Origin: Aldehydirespirator sp965116965
Lineage (GTDB): Bacteria > Actinomycetota > Acidimicrobiia > Acidimicrobiales > Aldehydirespiratoraceae
Length of the DNA: 64,000 bases
Reading direction: 5' to 3'
Assembly (NCBI GenBank): GCA_965116965.1
Contig: OZ220743.1
Span: 558,001-622,000, forward strand
Every line of letters starts with the position of its first letter. Positions within the stretch are counted from its first letter, which is position 1. The position numbers were made by a program, and so were the translations under genes. The notes beneath the pieces were generated by a model that searched no databases, was not told the origin of the DNA, and saw nothing but the letters and a program-made list of their open reading frames with translations. Shown here in pieces: positions 51,844-60,103 of the stretch.

Positions 51844-52626
51844 ATGTCATCTTCGGCGGCTGCCGGGGGTTTTGAGCACGACAGCTTCGGCGGGGAACGG
51901 TTGTGGCGTCTGTTTGTAGAACTGGACGCTGAACTCGCTGCGGAGAATCTCAGCAGCCCTTGCCGCATAGTGATCGTAGGTGGTGCTGCGATTGCTCTTC
52001 GGGTGCCCGGCAGAGTGACGGGCGATGTTGACGTGGTGTCAGAGGGACTGCCGCCAGCCCTTCGTCTCGCCGCGGAAAGAGTCGCCTCACGTCACAACCT
52101 GCGACCGGACTGGATCAACGATGCGGCCAAGATGAAGACGGTCTCAATCTCAGCAGACTCCGAGCCAGTGTTCGAGGGGGCCAGGCTCATCGTGGAGTCA
52201 GCCAGCCCCCGATACATCCTGGCGATGAAGTTGGTCTCGGCCCGCCCTGTGGACAAGCCAGATTGTGTGGCGTTGGTCAAGGAACTCGGAATCGACACCA
52301 CTGACGCTTTGCTTGACCTAATCGAGGCGGCAGTTCCGTGGGGTCCGCGTCGGACTGTGACCACGCGGTACTTCGCTGAAGAAGTGCTCGCGGAAGCAAT
52401 CGAGGGCGAGGCCAAACAACGTTCGGGACTTTGGCGACGAATGCGTGATCGCTGGAAGCGAACGACAAGCAGCAGCGACGGACCAGACGGAGGGCGAGGC
52501 GCTCGCACTCAACCGCTCCTCGAACCTGAGGTGCACCATACGTGCGGGAAGTGGATGCCCCGAGCGAAGAAGCGCTGTGTATTGCCGCGTGGCCACACCG
52601 GGCAGTGTCGTTCCAAGAGACACTGA
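51844..52626 (+). CDS. DUF6036-like nucleotidyltransferase with C-terminal Cys/His tail
   Basis: 260 residues. The N-terminal nucleotidyltransferase core shows IVIVGGAAIALRVPGRVTGDVD with G46-G47 and acids D61 and D63, then SPRYILAMKLVSARPVDKPD, the family's Lys/Arg helix. The C-terminal tail has C234, C245, H251 and C255 (C-x10-C-x5-H-x3-C), matching the tail of the AbiEii protein at 39247 although the catalytic domains differ. Probably a toxin paired with the preceding gene. Confidence 0.7.
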   Translation: MSSSAAAGGFEHDSFGGERLWRLFVELDAELAAENLSSPCRIVIVGGAAIALRVPGRVTGDVDVVSEGLPPALRLAAERVASRHNLRPDWINDAAKMKTVSISADSEPVFEGARLIVESASPRYILAMKLVSARPVDKPDCVALVKELGIDTTDALLDLIEAAVPWGPRRTVTTRYFAEEVLAEAIEGEAKQRSGLWRRMRDRWKRTTSSSDGPDGGRGARTQPLLEPEVHHTCGKWMPRAKKRCVLPRGHTGQCRSKRH

Positions 52627-52839
52627 GCATGAACGCCATCCGTCAGAAACCAGTCTGTAACCGTGGCGGGCCTGGCAATGCCAGCCCGCTCCAGGTGGAC
52701 GCTGCGCCGCTGGGCATAAGCACTGAGACGACACCGGCCCCGAGCACCCAGGAACCACTGGTCAAGGGCCATGCCAGTCGGTCCCAACCGGGGAGCGCCC
52801 GCCCCGGTCACCATGTGCTGCGGCGACTAGACTGAAGGT

Positions 52840-53367
52840 GTGGAAGCTTCGTCCGACCTCGCCATAAAGCAGGCTACGCAGCCGTCGTTGCCCCCACCTC
52901 TGCCGGAGCCTCAGGTCACTGCTGCTGATCTTCCCTATTGGATGAGCCGCTACGACGGACGAGGCCGCATCACAGAGTTGATCCAGCTAGCCAAAGACTG
53001 GGCGCGGATGCCGACGTTGCGCGACGCCATGATCTCCGAACCCCCGAAACGACGACGCTGGTGGCACAGATACACCCCACGGAAGAGAGACTTGGCTCGC
53101 ATAGCAGCCGTCGTGCACGCGCTGTGTGACCGTGACGGCCACCCTGTTCCTGACTGGGTGTGGGAGCATCGCAGCGACAAAGCTATCCATATCGATTGCC
53201 GACCTTGTGATGACAACCCATATAGCGAACATGTTCGCAGCATCGCTCCAGGAGCTTGTACCTACCACAATGTCTGGTTCGATCCCCCCAGCATCGAGGA
53301 CATCCGTGTCCATGGGATCGTGGATAAGTGCGGCATCGTAGATCACAGTGAGACATTGCGAACCTGA
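52840..53367 (+). CDS. Partner protein of nucleotidyltransferase module, copy 2
   Basis: 175 residues, paralogue of the 51411 protein with a longer Pro-rich N-terminus. The conserved W-rich, basic and IAAVVHALCDRDG blocks are intact. GTG 52840 lies 6 nt after TAGACT (52828-52833), so it is leaderless. Its stop overlaps the ATG of a truncated nucleotidyltransferase frame by one base, preserving the two-gene arrangement although the second gene is broken. Confidence 0.65.
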   Translation: MEASSDLAIKQATQPSLPPPLPEPQVTAADLPYWMSRYDGRGRITELIQLAKDWARMPTLRDAMISEPPKRRRWWHRYTPRKRDLARIAAVVHALCDRDGHPVPDWVWEHRSDKAIHIDCRPCDDNPYSEHVRSIAPGACTYHNVWFDPPSIEDIRVHGIVDKCGIVDHSETLRT

Positions 53368-53513
53368 TGGGGGCAAAGGTAACCCGTAAGCCCCCCTACA
53401 GCCGCCGCCAACTCCGTCGATTTCTCAAAGAACTCGACCAGGAACTAGCCCGGTCAGGAGAGGATCACCACACGCTGATCGTCGGTGGTGGATTCGTGAT
53501 AGGGCGAAGGTGA
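53367..53513 (+). pseudogene. Truncated nucleotidyltransferase, copy 2
   Basis: 48 codons with FLKELDQELARSG and TLIVGGGFVIG, matching LFVELDAELAAEN and RIVIVGGAAIAL of the intact copy at 51844. It then stops at a TGA just after the Gly-Gly motif, before the catalytic acids. It looks like the decayed second member of a duplicated module. Confidence 0.6.
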
Positions 53514-53678
53514 ACGACCAGGCGTGTTGACGCCAGTCCGAAGAGGTGTCAGTCCGGCGTCTTGGCAGCTCCGGCTCCTCAACCTTCGCGCCGCTCCGAC
53601 CTGACCAAACGCGGGGTTCTGGATGGCATCCCGCCTGGCCCGCCTAGCCTCTACGGGGCGTGCATGGAGGTGCCTTCT

Positions 53679-54293
53679 GTGTCGGATGATTACCGAATCA
53701 AGCCTGTCCCGACCAGGTACAAAGGAATCCTGTTCGATTCAAGGACGGAGGCTCGCTGGGCAGCGTTTCTTGAACGACTGGGAGTGGACTGGAGCTACCA
53801 CCCGTTCGATCTGGACGGCTGGTTCCCTGATTTCCTGCTGACGTTCCCTGCCGTGCAATACAGCAACGGTGACGGCGAGACGGCGGTCACCACTAGGCGG
53901 GAGTTCTTGGCTGAAGTCAAACCGATCACCGAGTTCGACCCGACGACAGCCGAGAAGATGTTGGCTGCCCACCAAGGGGCGATGATCCTGTTGGGGAGCG
54001 AACCCGCGGCTGACGAAGACGGCGACCACCTGCGGATCGGATGGTGGGTGGACGACTTCCCAGACGGGGAGGACTTCGGGGACTCGTGGGATGACACGAC
54101 AGAGATTCCGGGCGATGAGGTCATCCTGGGCAGGTGCTCCACCTGCGACCAAATGTCTCCCTGCTCAGCAGTTCACTCGTACCATTGCAGAAGATGCCGA
54201 AGCAACCCCGGCCACCCCGTGGAAGAACCTGACGGGTGGAAGGCGTTGTGGGCCGAGGCGGGCAACATCACGAAGTACCGGCCACGGAGTTAA
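53679..54293 (+). CDS. Phage-type PD-(D/E)XK nuclease with zinc-finger-like C-terminus
   Basis: About 204 residues from GTG 53679 (GGAGGTG 6-7 nt upstream; ATG 53664 also possible). The core YKGILFDSRTEARWAAFLER, then DGWFPDFLLTF and REFLAEVKP, gives E24, D51, E79 and K81 of a PD-(D/E)XK nuclease, of the kind often encoded by phages and actinobacterial islands. The C-terminal part has CSTCDQMSPC and CRRC pairs, likely binding zinc. Probably a DNA-processing or defence nuclease. Confidence 0.72.
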   Translation: MSDDYRIKPVPTRYKGILFDSRTEARWAAFLERLGVDWSYHPFDLDGWFPDFLLTFPAVQYSNGDGETAVTTRREFLAEVKPITEFDPTTAEKMLAAHQGAMILLGSEPAADEDGDHLRIGWWVDDFPDGEDFGDSWDDTTEIPGDEVILGRCSTCDQMSPCSAVHSYHCRRCRSNPGHPVEEPDGWKALWAEAGNITKYRPRS

Positions 54294-54342
54294 CCAGCTC
54301 CACGACGCGTGGAGGATGCTCCCTCAGGAGTGCCCGTGACGC

Positions 54343-54660
54343 TCAATTCATCCGGTTCTGACGCGCTTCCAAGAAGTCGCCCAGGTCTCTTGCGATCAGT
54401 TCCGGTGTGTTGTCCTTTCTCGCGATCTCCACGATGGACGTGAAGCTCCTCAACAGACGGCTGATGTCGTCGTGACCGTCGTCGCTTCCTGGCCAGTCGG
54501 CTATGTCTTTCAAGTCAGAGGCGAGGTTGTCGATGGTCCAGAGGTTCTGGACACATTCCTCGCAGGTGACCCACTTGCCGTTGGCCTCACCGGATGGTGA
54601 GTGGTGCTCGAAGCACGGGGCATGACTCCTGTTCTTCGTCGTGTTTTCTGTGACAGTCAC
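54343..54660 (-). CDS. Small acidic protein with a Cys/His pair
   Basis: 105 residues. An N-terminal zinc-like set (CFEHH...CEEC, about residues 16-36) is followed by a helical acidic domain. GTG 54660 has AAGGAG 5 nt upstream, a strong site. No family recognised. Confidence 0.55.
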   Translation of the reverse strand: MTVTENTTKNRSHAPCFEHHSPSGEANGKWVTCEECVQNLWTIDNLASDLKDIADWPGSDDGHDDISRLLRSFTSIVEIARKDNTPELIARDLGDFLEARQNRMN

Positions 54661-54742
54661 AGTTGCTCCTTGGTTGTTCTAAGGGACAACCAAGCATGAC
54701 ATGTTGATTCGTGATTACTGGCAACAACAAGTGCAAAGCAGG

Positions 54743-55495
54743 CTAGAAGAATCTCTCTTGGGCGGGTACGCCTAGGTATTCGTCCTCTATGGACACGAAC
54801 GGCGTCCGGGAGTCAACGAAACATTGACCGAACTCTCTCGCAGGTCCGATCCGCCACAGTCGCAGGATGAAGCGCACTGCTCTTTGCAATGCCTCCGTAT
54901 GCTTCTGAGAGAGATACGAATACCAGCTTTGGCTCCACAGGTGATTGTTGTGCTGCTTTAGTTCGATCCACTTTGGATCGTCGTCGTGAAGTGACTGTTC
55001 TAGCTTTTCCCAGCGTCGAATCGGATGATCTGTTTGCGAACGACTGTCCAGGATCATGTTGAGATTGTGATAGCGGCCCCGTGTGCCGAACTCTTCCAAG
55101 ACTTCTACCATCCCTCTGAAGTGTCTATCCGATGCACAGAAGTCGATGTCGTCCCTGAAGGCTCTCCACTTCATGAGGAATGCATCTTCTCTCGCCTTGC
55201 CGAGGATATCTTCAAGGAGTCCCCTGAGACGATGACCGTAGGCGTTCTTGAAGTCCTGTGACGAGGGCTGTGCCCCCTCTCCATGCAGGATCAGTGTCAT
55301 TGTCAGCTTCAGGAGTCGCTCGAAGCCCAGTGAGACGAGGAACAATCCAAGGATTCGGTCCTCGCCGCCGGACCATCCCCTACCGCGCCGTCTCCATCGC
55401 GCGATGCACCAGATGCCCTCCTCCAAGAGCATGATGGCCGTTCCCTGCTCGTCGATGAGAGACCGAGTTCGGTCGAAGTTGAAGCCTTCCTCCAC
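54743..55495 (-). CDS. HEPN-like helical protein
   Basis: 250 residues, almost wholly helical. FLVSLGFERLLKLTMTLILHG, then KNAYGHRLRGLLEDIL, resembles the helix pair of HEPN proteins, some of which are RNases in toxin or defence systems; the catalytic R-x4-6-H motif is not obvious. GTG 55495 lies 8 nt from a minus-strand TACCAT (55504-55509), so it is leaderless. Family call is tentative. Confidence 0.5.
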   Translation of the reverse strand: MEEGFNFDRTRSLIDEQGTAIMLLEEGIWCIARWRRRGRGWSGGEDRILGLFLVSLGFERLLKLTMTLILHGEGAQPSSQDFKNAYGHRLRGLLEDILGKAREDAFLMKWRAFRDDIDFCASDRHFRGMVEVLEEFGTRGRYHNLNMILDSRSQTDHPIRRWEKLEQSLHDDDPKWIELKQHNNHLWSQSWYSYLSQKHTEALQRAVRFILRLWRIGPAREFGQCFVDSRTPFVSIEDEYLGVPAQERFF

Positions 55496-55581
55496 GCTCA
55501 GGGATGGTAACGGTCGAGAGGCTGCGTCTTGTCAGGCGTAGCGGCGTCTGAGGTGCCCAAGGGCACTCTTGGGTGTCGGTG

Positions 55582-56403
55582 TCACTGTTCGTCAGCGTTG
55601 CGCTTCTTGTATTCGGTGAGGCTTGGAAGCCGGTGCGTAGCGACTTCTCTCACGGCCTCACGGAACTGCGGCCAGCTATGGAGCAGACCCTCAGCGACCC
55701 TGGGGCCGGGGTCCGTCGATTGAGGGAAGAGGGCGAGCGACCCACCGCTCACATCATCATGGGGAGCGTTGACGGTGGCTACCAATGCCAAATTAAGGTA
55801 ACGGATCACAGCTACCGCACCAGTCTCGCGCTCGGCTATCTCTATCTCGGCGTACCAGTCGCGACACTGCTCCTTGTTGAGCCTTACTGCCTGCGGCAGC
55901 CTTCCCATTGGGAGACTGATATGAAGGAAAGGCGCGACCATTCCTCCAATGGGAGGTTCTCCCACCCGGACCTCCGCATCCTGACGCCAGGGTTCGACGG
56001 AGTAGGCATCACCATGCAAGTAGGGGCGTGAGAGCCAAGATGCGAGTGTGTCTCGTTCCGCTTCCACCGTTCGGCGTGCTTCCTCAGCTCTTCGACGTTC
56101 CTCCTCAGCGTCATCCAAGCGCCTCAGGAGACCACTCACTCCCTCGGGCACACGGCGAGCGAACCAGGACAGAACGACCGTAGCAATGGAAGCGATCAAG
56201 GCTGCGGCTACGGCGAGCCATCCTCTCAGCGCCCCGGATGTGCCCACACTGCTCGACGGACTCGGAGTGGCCTCCCACGCGGTAGCCAGCCAAACAAGAA
56301 CAGCCACGCCAACAGCGAGCGCGACGGCTGCGATCACCGCACCAACAGCCTTGACGCCATTGCGTCCCGGTTTCGTTGGGGGCTTGGATCGGATGATGCC
56401 CAC
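55582..56403 (-). CDS. Membrane protein with coiled coil
   Basis: 273 residues: two hydrophobic helices (about 18-42 and 60-82), a charged coiled coil (LLRRLDDAEEERRRAEEARR, about 92-125) and a soluble C-terminal domain. GTG 56403 lies 6 nt from a minus-strand TACATT (56410-56415), so it is leaderless. No family recognised. Confidence 0.55.
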   Translation of the reverse strand: MGIIRSKPPTKPGRNGVKAVGAVIAAVALAVGVAVLVWLATAWEATPSPSSSVGTSGALRGWLAVAAALIASIATVVLSWFARRVPEGVSGLLRRLDDAEEERRRAEEARRTVEAERDTLASWLSRPYLHGDAYSVEPWRQDAEVRVGEPPIGGMVAPFLHISLPMGRLPQAVRLNKEQCRDWYAEIEIAERETGAVAVIRYLNLALVATVNAPHDDVSGGSLALFPQSTDPGPRVAEGLLHSWPQFREAVREVATHRLPSLTEYKKRNADEQ

Positions 56404-56696
56404 ACGTCCAATGTAGGGCGAACGGTGCAACCCTCTTTCTCAGACTGTGAAGAAGGTTGCGGCTGGGGACGCATCAGTGCTTGTGCTACCTCGCCAGGTG
56501 TGGCACCGATCTTGAAGCGCTTGCCCCGCTCGGGATGACCTCCGAGGGTGAAACGGTCGCTTCGGTGCGGCCCTTCAGCGAACGGTTCGCGAGGCGTCCC
56601 GCTAGTTCACGAAGATCGATCCAGGCTTCCACAGCCGTAGGCCGACTCTACGCGCAAGGGCCTCGTCCTCACGCTCCACCCTGGGCCGATCCCGCC

Positions 56697-57233
56697 TTAC
56701 CTAGCCTTGGAGGGCGGCTGGTACGGCGGCGGGATTTCACATGCCTGACGGCGGCGGTACTCCGCAGAGGGATTTGCACGCCTTCGGAAGCCCCGCTGGG
56801 GATTCTTCCGACCCTTCGGTATCACGAGATCGATATGGTCCTTGGTCCAAAGATCAGCCTCAAAGTACATTTCGAGGTTGGCGATGGTCTCCACCGTCGG
56901 CCAGGTTTTTCCTTGGATCAGGTCGTTGATGGTGCGGAGAGAGAGGCCGGTGTCCTTCGCGAGCATTCGGTACGTGATGTCCTTGTGGTTGGCTGTCCGT
57001 CTGCCTCGACTCATTCTGTCCATAGAGTCCAATCCCGTGCGGAGCCTCAGGCTGATGTTCTGAAGGAGGACGACCGTTCCGGGTGTATTCGGTCTGAGTC
57101 TGCCGCCCCCGTAGATGACCTGCCCGTGCTTTCCCCGTGCGACCCTTCCGTCGTGGTCTACCGCTTCCGAAATCCACAAATGCCCAGGTTCCAGGTAGTC
57201 CCGCGGCTTGGGCTTCTTGCGTCTGGTGCTCAT
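56697..57233 (-). CDS. HTH regulator of recombinase/transposase module 1
   Basis: 178 residues from ATG 57233. An N-terminal basic region and PGHLWISEAVD segment, then a helix-turn-helix (TYRMLAKDTGLSLRTINDLI, about residues 89-108) followed by GKTWPTVETIANLEMYF, as in XRE-type repressors. It aligns with the module 2 regulator (ARDTGLSTRAVFDLKHGKSW). A -10 box TACCAT (57243-57248, minus) lies 9 nt before the ATG. It is transcribed away from the recombinase-like gene and probably regulates both directions. Confidence 0.7.
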   Translation of the reverse strand: MSTRRKKPKPRDYLEPGHLWISEAVDHDGRVARGKHGQVIYGGGRLRPNTPGTVVLLQNISLRLRTGLDSMDRMSRGRRTANHKDITYRMLAKDTGLSLRTINDLIQGKTWPTVETIANLEMYFEADLWTKDHIDLVIPKGRKNPQRGFRRRANPSAEYRRRQACEIPPPYQPPSKAR

Positions 57234-57524
57234 GGCAGAGCGATGGTAGGCGCAGCGTTTCGGGGCTTGCAGGCGACGAACTTGAATTGCCACGCCGTAA
57301 CGAACGTCTATGCGCCGCGGATTTGTTGGGGCAAGACACAACAACAGCGGGACGCCTAAAGCCAACCCGTACCCGGAGTCCCCCCACGGTAAGTACAGAT
57401 CATTAACCCCTAACCGGGGAGACCGTGCGTGCAATGCCTCGCTCTCCACTCTGTGCCAATCATTCCCCACCCTCTCCTGATGGAGGATGCTCTCGGCGTC
57501 GTCAACAGACAAGGAGGTCTCGCC
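57234..57524. promoter_or_regulatory. Divergent control region of module 1
   Basis: Between the HTH gene (minus) and the recombinase-like gene (plus). It contains an imperfect palindrome TTGT...ACAA at 57324-57345, similar to those in module 2, and the hairpin CCCCTAACCGGGG (57408-57420). AAGGAGG (57511-57517) is the ribosome site of the recombinase-like gene. Confidence 0.5.
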
Positions 57525-58133
57525 GTGAGACACACGACACAATCATTGCCCCACACGGATCGGTGGGCACGTCACCTAAGGGATCGGCTTGTTCGGCCGC
57601 TGATTCCCGAGGAGGTCGAGCAGCTTCGTGAGGCTGAGACATCTTGCCCCAACGGAGCATCCCTGCCGGTCTGTGTGGAGCTGGCCCTAGCAGGGGGGAC
57701 AGCATCCGAGATAGCGGAGATTCGGCGCAAAGACATCGACCTTGGCACGGCAACCGTGTCGTTCGGTGGCTGCGATGCTCCGAACAACGCATTGGATGCC
57801 CGGACCAACCCCCTGGATGAGTGGGGCCTTGCCACCATAGAGAAGGCCCTGCGGTGGCGGCACGTCGCAGTAGACGAACGTGTCTGCGTGCGCCCCACCG
57901 TCTCTTCGACCAGAGCGGCACCATCGGTGACGGTGAGGCTTGCGATGGCAATTCGGCGCGCGGGTCTCCATAGACGGCCAGGTGTCACTGCCAAGTCCAT
58001 CCGGCTCGCCGCGGGCTTGGAGGTTCTCAGGACCGAAGGCGTTGTAGCTGCCGCCAGGTTCCTCGGATATCAACGACTGGACATCACAGCGCGAGCGCTG
58101 CATCACGACTGGTGGAGGGACGGCGATGTCTGA
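57525..58133 (+). CDS. Tyrosine-recombinase-like protein, module 1 (catalytic-domain only, degenerate)
   Basis: 202 residues from GTG 57525, with AAGGAGG 7 nt upstream. It aligns over its length with the C-terminal catalytic half of the module 2 protein: IRRKDIDLGTATVSF (recombinase 'sDid' strand), AKSIRLAAGLEVL (Arg of the HxxR helix), ARFLGYQRLD and the end HHDW. The first catalytic Arg, both His and the nucleophilic Tyr are missing (Tyr becomes His), so it cannot act as a normal tyrosine recombinase. It overlaps the DDE-like gene by 8 nt. Possibly a DNA-binding or regulatory relative. Confidence 0.65.
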   Translation: MRHTTQSLPHTDRWARHLRDRLVRPLIPEEVEQLREAETSCPNGASLPVCVELALAGGTASEIAEIRRKDIDLGTATVSFGGCDAPNNALDARTNPLDEWGLATIEKALRWRHVAVDERVCVRPTVSSTRAAPSVTVRLAMAIRRAGLHRRPGVTAKSIRLAAGLEVLRTEGVVAAARFLGYQRLDITARALHHDWWRDGDV

Positions 58134-59169
58134 GAGCAACCACCCCAAAGTACCCAGGAGAGTTCGGGCAGCGAGGCATCACTACCCCTTCGCTCAATTG
58201 GTGGAGGCGACTGCCTGCTGCAAGCCGCTGTGGAAACTGGCGTTGAGACTCGATGCGCTCATCGACACACAGAGCGGACCACGACCGCCACACGGGTCGT
58301 TCGAGGCGCTGCTCTTCGAGGTGGCTGCCCAGGGGTTCGGCTCCTATCGGTCGGTGGACCGATTCCTCGCAGACGAGGGGGCCTGGAACAGGCTTCGCTC
58401 GACAGTGAAAGCTGCACACCGGGGCGATCTCAGGATGCGGCTCCCGGAGAAGCCGATCACCAGGGGCCAGCACGACAAGTTCCGCAAGCGTTTGACGGAT
58501 CAGTTCATCGAAATGATGCACCACGGCATCGATGAGGCCGCTGTCAAAGCGGCCCAGTCGATGGGGATGCTGGTGCCCGGCCTCGGGTCTTCATCTGCCC
58601 CGGACATGCGCTCGCTCGTGGCAGCAGACGGATGCTGGATGAGCGCCGAGCGGTGCCGCAGACCAGTTGGTCTGCTGGTGCCGGTGGTTGCTCGCAACCC
58701 TCATGACCGGGATCGAGTGGTGATATCCGCACGGGCAAGGTCCGTCCGAAGCGATGAACCGCCTCCCCACGACGCGACGGTGGCCGTGGACACCATTCTC
58801 GACTTGGTAGAGAAGTTCCCGCACTTGCGTGACGGTCTGAAGGGTGTCGTCTACGACAGGATGCTCGACAGCGACTCTGACCGGCTACTAGATGCAGGCA
58901 TCATCCCGCTGACGCAAGTGCCACGCGATGATCGTCGGCTCTCTCAGGCGCGTGAGCTACGCAACGACTGCGAGCTTCTGAACTGGCAGATAAAGCGCAG
59001 CCTGGGTAGGACGACCTACTTCGACCTCCGCATCGAGTTCAAGGTCATCGCGTTCCAGGCTCATGCGCTGGTTACAGCACTGATCGCACACCACGACCGC
59101 ACCGGCGCTGACATGACCCCATGGTTCGGTCAGCACCAGTTGCCCACCGGAGAGAGGTTGCTCGCATGA
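58126..59169 (+). CDS. DDE-transposase-like protein, module 1 (short form)
   Basis: 347 residues. It aligns with the module 2 DDE-like protein but lacks about 130 residues between the second Asp and the Glu. Apparent catalytic series: VAADGCWMS (D), VVYDRMLDSDSD (D) and NDCELLNWQIKRSLG (E), followed by the shared end HDRTGADMTPWFGQ. RNase H-like transposases use such D-D-E sets for strand transfer, and the spacing here is compatible. ATG 58126 overlaps the recombinase-like stop by 8 nt (GCGATGTCTGA), with GGAGG upstream. No IS family was identified with confidence. Confidence 0.6.
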   Translation: MSESNHPKVPRRVRAARHHYPFAQLVEATACCKPLWKLALRLDALIDTQSGPRPPHGSFEALLFEVAAQGFGSYRSVDRFLADEGAWNRLRSTVKAAHRGDLRMRLPEKPITRGQHDKFRKRLTDQFIEMMHHGIDEAAVKAAQSMGMLVPGLGSSSAPDMRSLVAADGCWMSAERCRRPVGLLVPVVARNPHDRDRVVISARARSVRSDEPPPHDATVAVDTILDLVEKFPHLRDGLKGVVYDRMLDSDSDRLLDAGIIPLTQVPRDDRRLSQARELRNDCELLNWQIKRSLGRTTYFDLRIEFKVIAFQAHALVTALIAHHDRTGADMTPWFGQHQLPTGERLLA

Positions 59170-59213
59170 GGACCGCTGCGCGTGGCTGGGTAGGTGAGCT
59201 TGCCAGCCGACGC

Positions 59214-59681
59214 TCAATCGCTGCTGGGCGGCGGTGGGTTATCTGCCGGATGGTTCCGCCTCTTCTGGTGCTCGTCCCTGTGGGCCGATCCCCATAGTGG
59301 CGTGTCAAGGGCCATTTCGAGACGGGCAACGGTTTGCAGGTTCGGCCAGGACTTGCCGTGCTTCAGGTCGAACACGGCACGCGTCGAGAGACCAGTGTCC
59401 CTGGCGAGCCTCCGCAGCGACCACGGTTTGTCATCAGTGCCTAGGTGCTCCCTGGCGAGTTCCTTGCCGTCGAGCGCTTGGCACAATCCCACGCTGATGG
59501 CTTGGACGAGATGAACCTCAGGCGGTGCGTCCGGTAGGAGGGTGCCTCCCTTGTAGGTCACGCTCTCCTCTACGACCCAAGTGCCTCGATGCTGGAACCG
59601 TGCCTGCTCTCCGGTGACCCATTCCTGACCGGGCGCGAGCCAGTCCATCGGTCGGAGCTTCGACTTGTCGGTGGCGTCCAT
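59214..59681 (-). CDS. HTH regulator of recombinase/transposase module 2
   Basis: 155 residues with the HTH LRRLARDTGLSTRAVFDLKH (about residues 88-107) and the following GKSWPNLQTVARLEMAL. Related to the module 1 regulator, including the PGQEWVTGEQA segment. The C-terminus is Pro/Ser-rich. ATG 59681 lies 9 nt from a minus-strand TAGCGT (59691-59696). It separates module 1 from module 2 and probably represses the latter through the palindromes at 59788-59824. Confidence 0.7.
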   Translation of the reverse strand: MDATDKSKLRPMDWLAPGQEWVTGEQARFQHRGTWVVEESVTYKGGTLLPDAPPEVHLVQAISVGLCQALDGKELAREHLGTDDKPWSLRRLARDTGLSTRAVFDLKHGKSWPNLQTVARLEMALDTPLWGSAHRDEHQKRRNHPADNPPPPSSD

Positions 59682-60103
59682 GGCGTCATGACGCTAGGCC
59701 CCGAACGGGTGGACTGCCAGTTGTCCGCATCAGCACCGACCAGAAGGCTGCTCGGCCAACTTGGAAATGTCACACCACTTCGCTACTGTTGTGGGCAATC
59801 ACAACACCGTTTTGTGATTCACAACATAATCCGACAGTTCGATTGCTTCACAGCAGTGCGCTAACGCGATGATCAAGACTCCCCAAAAGTGCAGGCCACG
59901 CGGCCTTTCCAGGAACACACGAAGTTCCTTCGGCCTCTTGTCCACATGTCTGGATCGTTGCCAGCCGTGAACTCAGATCAACCAGGAGGTCGAAACTCGA
60001 CACCTTGATTCACCCGACCCAACAAAGCGTCGGAGCACCCCATGTCCTGCCAGACGGTGAGGGTGCCCCGACGTGAACCCGCTCCTGAAAGGACCGGCTC
60101 ACT
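59682..60103. promoter_or_regulatory. Divergent control region of module 2 with two palindromes
   Basis: 422 nt without a gene. GTTGTG-N6-CACAAC at 59788-59805 and TTGTG-ATT-CACAA at 59812-59824 sit close together in an AT-rich stretch, typical of repressor operators. The region also holds GTTCC/GGAAC-type short palindromes (59915-59935). It should contain the recombinase-like promoter and its ribosome site (AAAGGA near 60088). Confidence 0.6.

Noticed and set aside
57434..57524. Earlier starts for the module 1 recombinase-like gene (from 57429 or 57480)
   Set aside because: GTG 57525 has a perfect AAGGAGG at 7 nt; the earlier codons have no ribosome site and no similarity to module 2.
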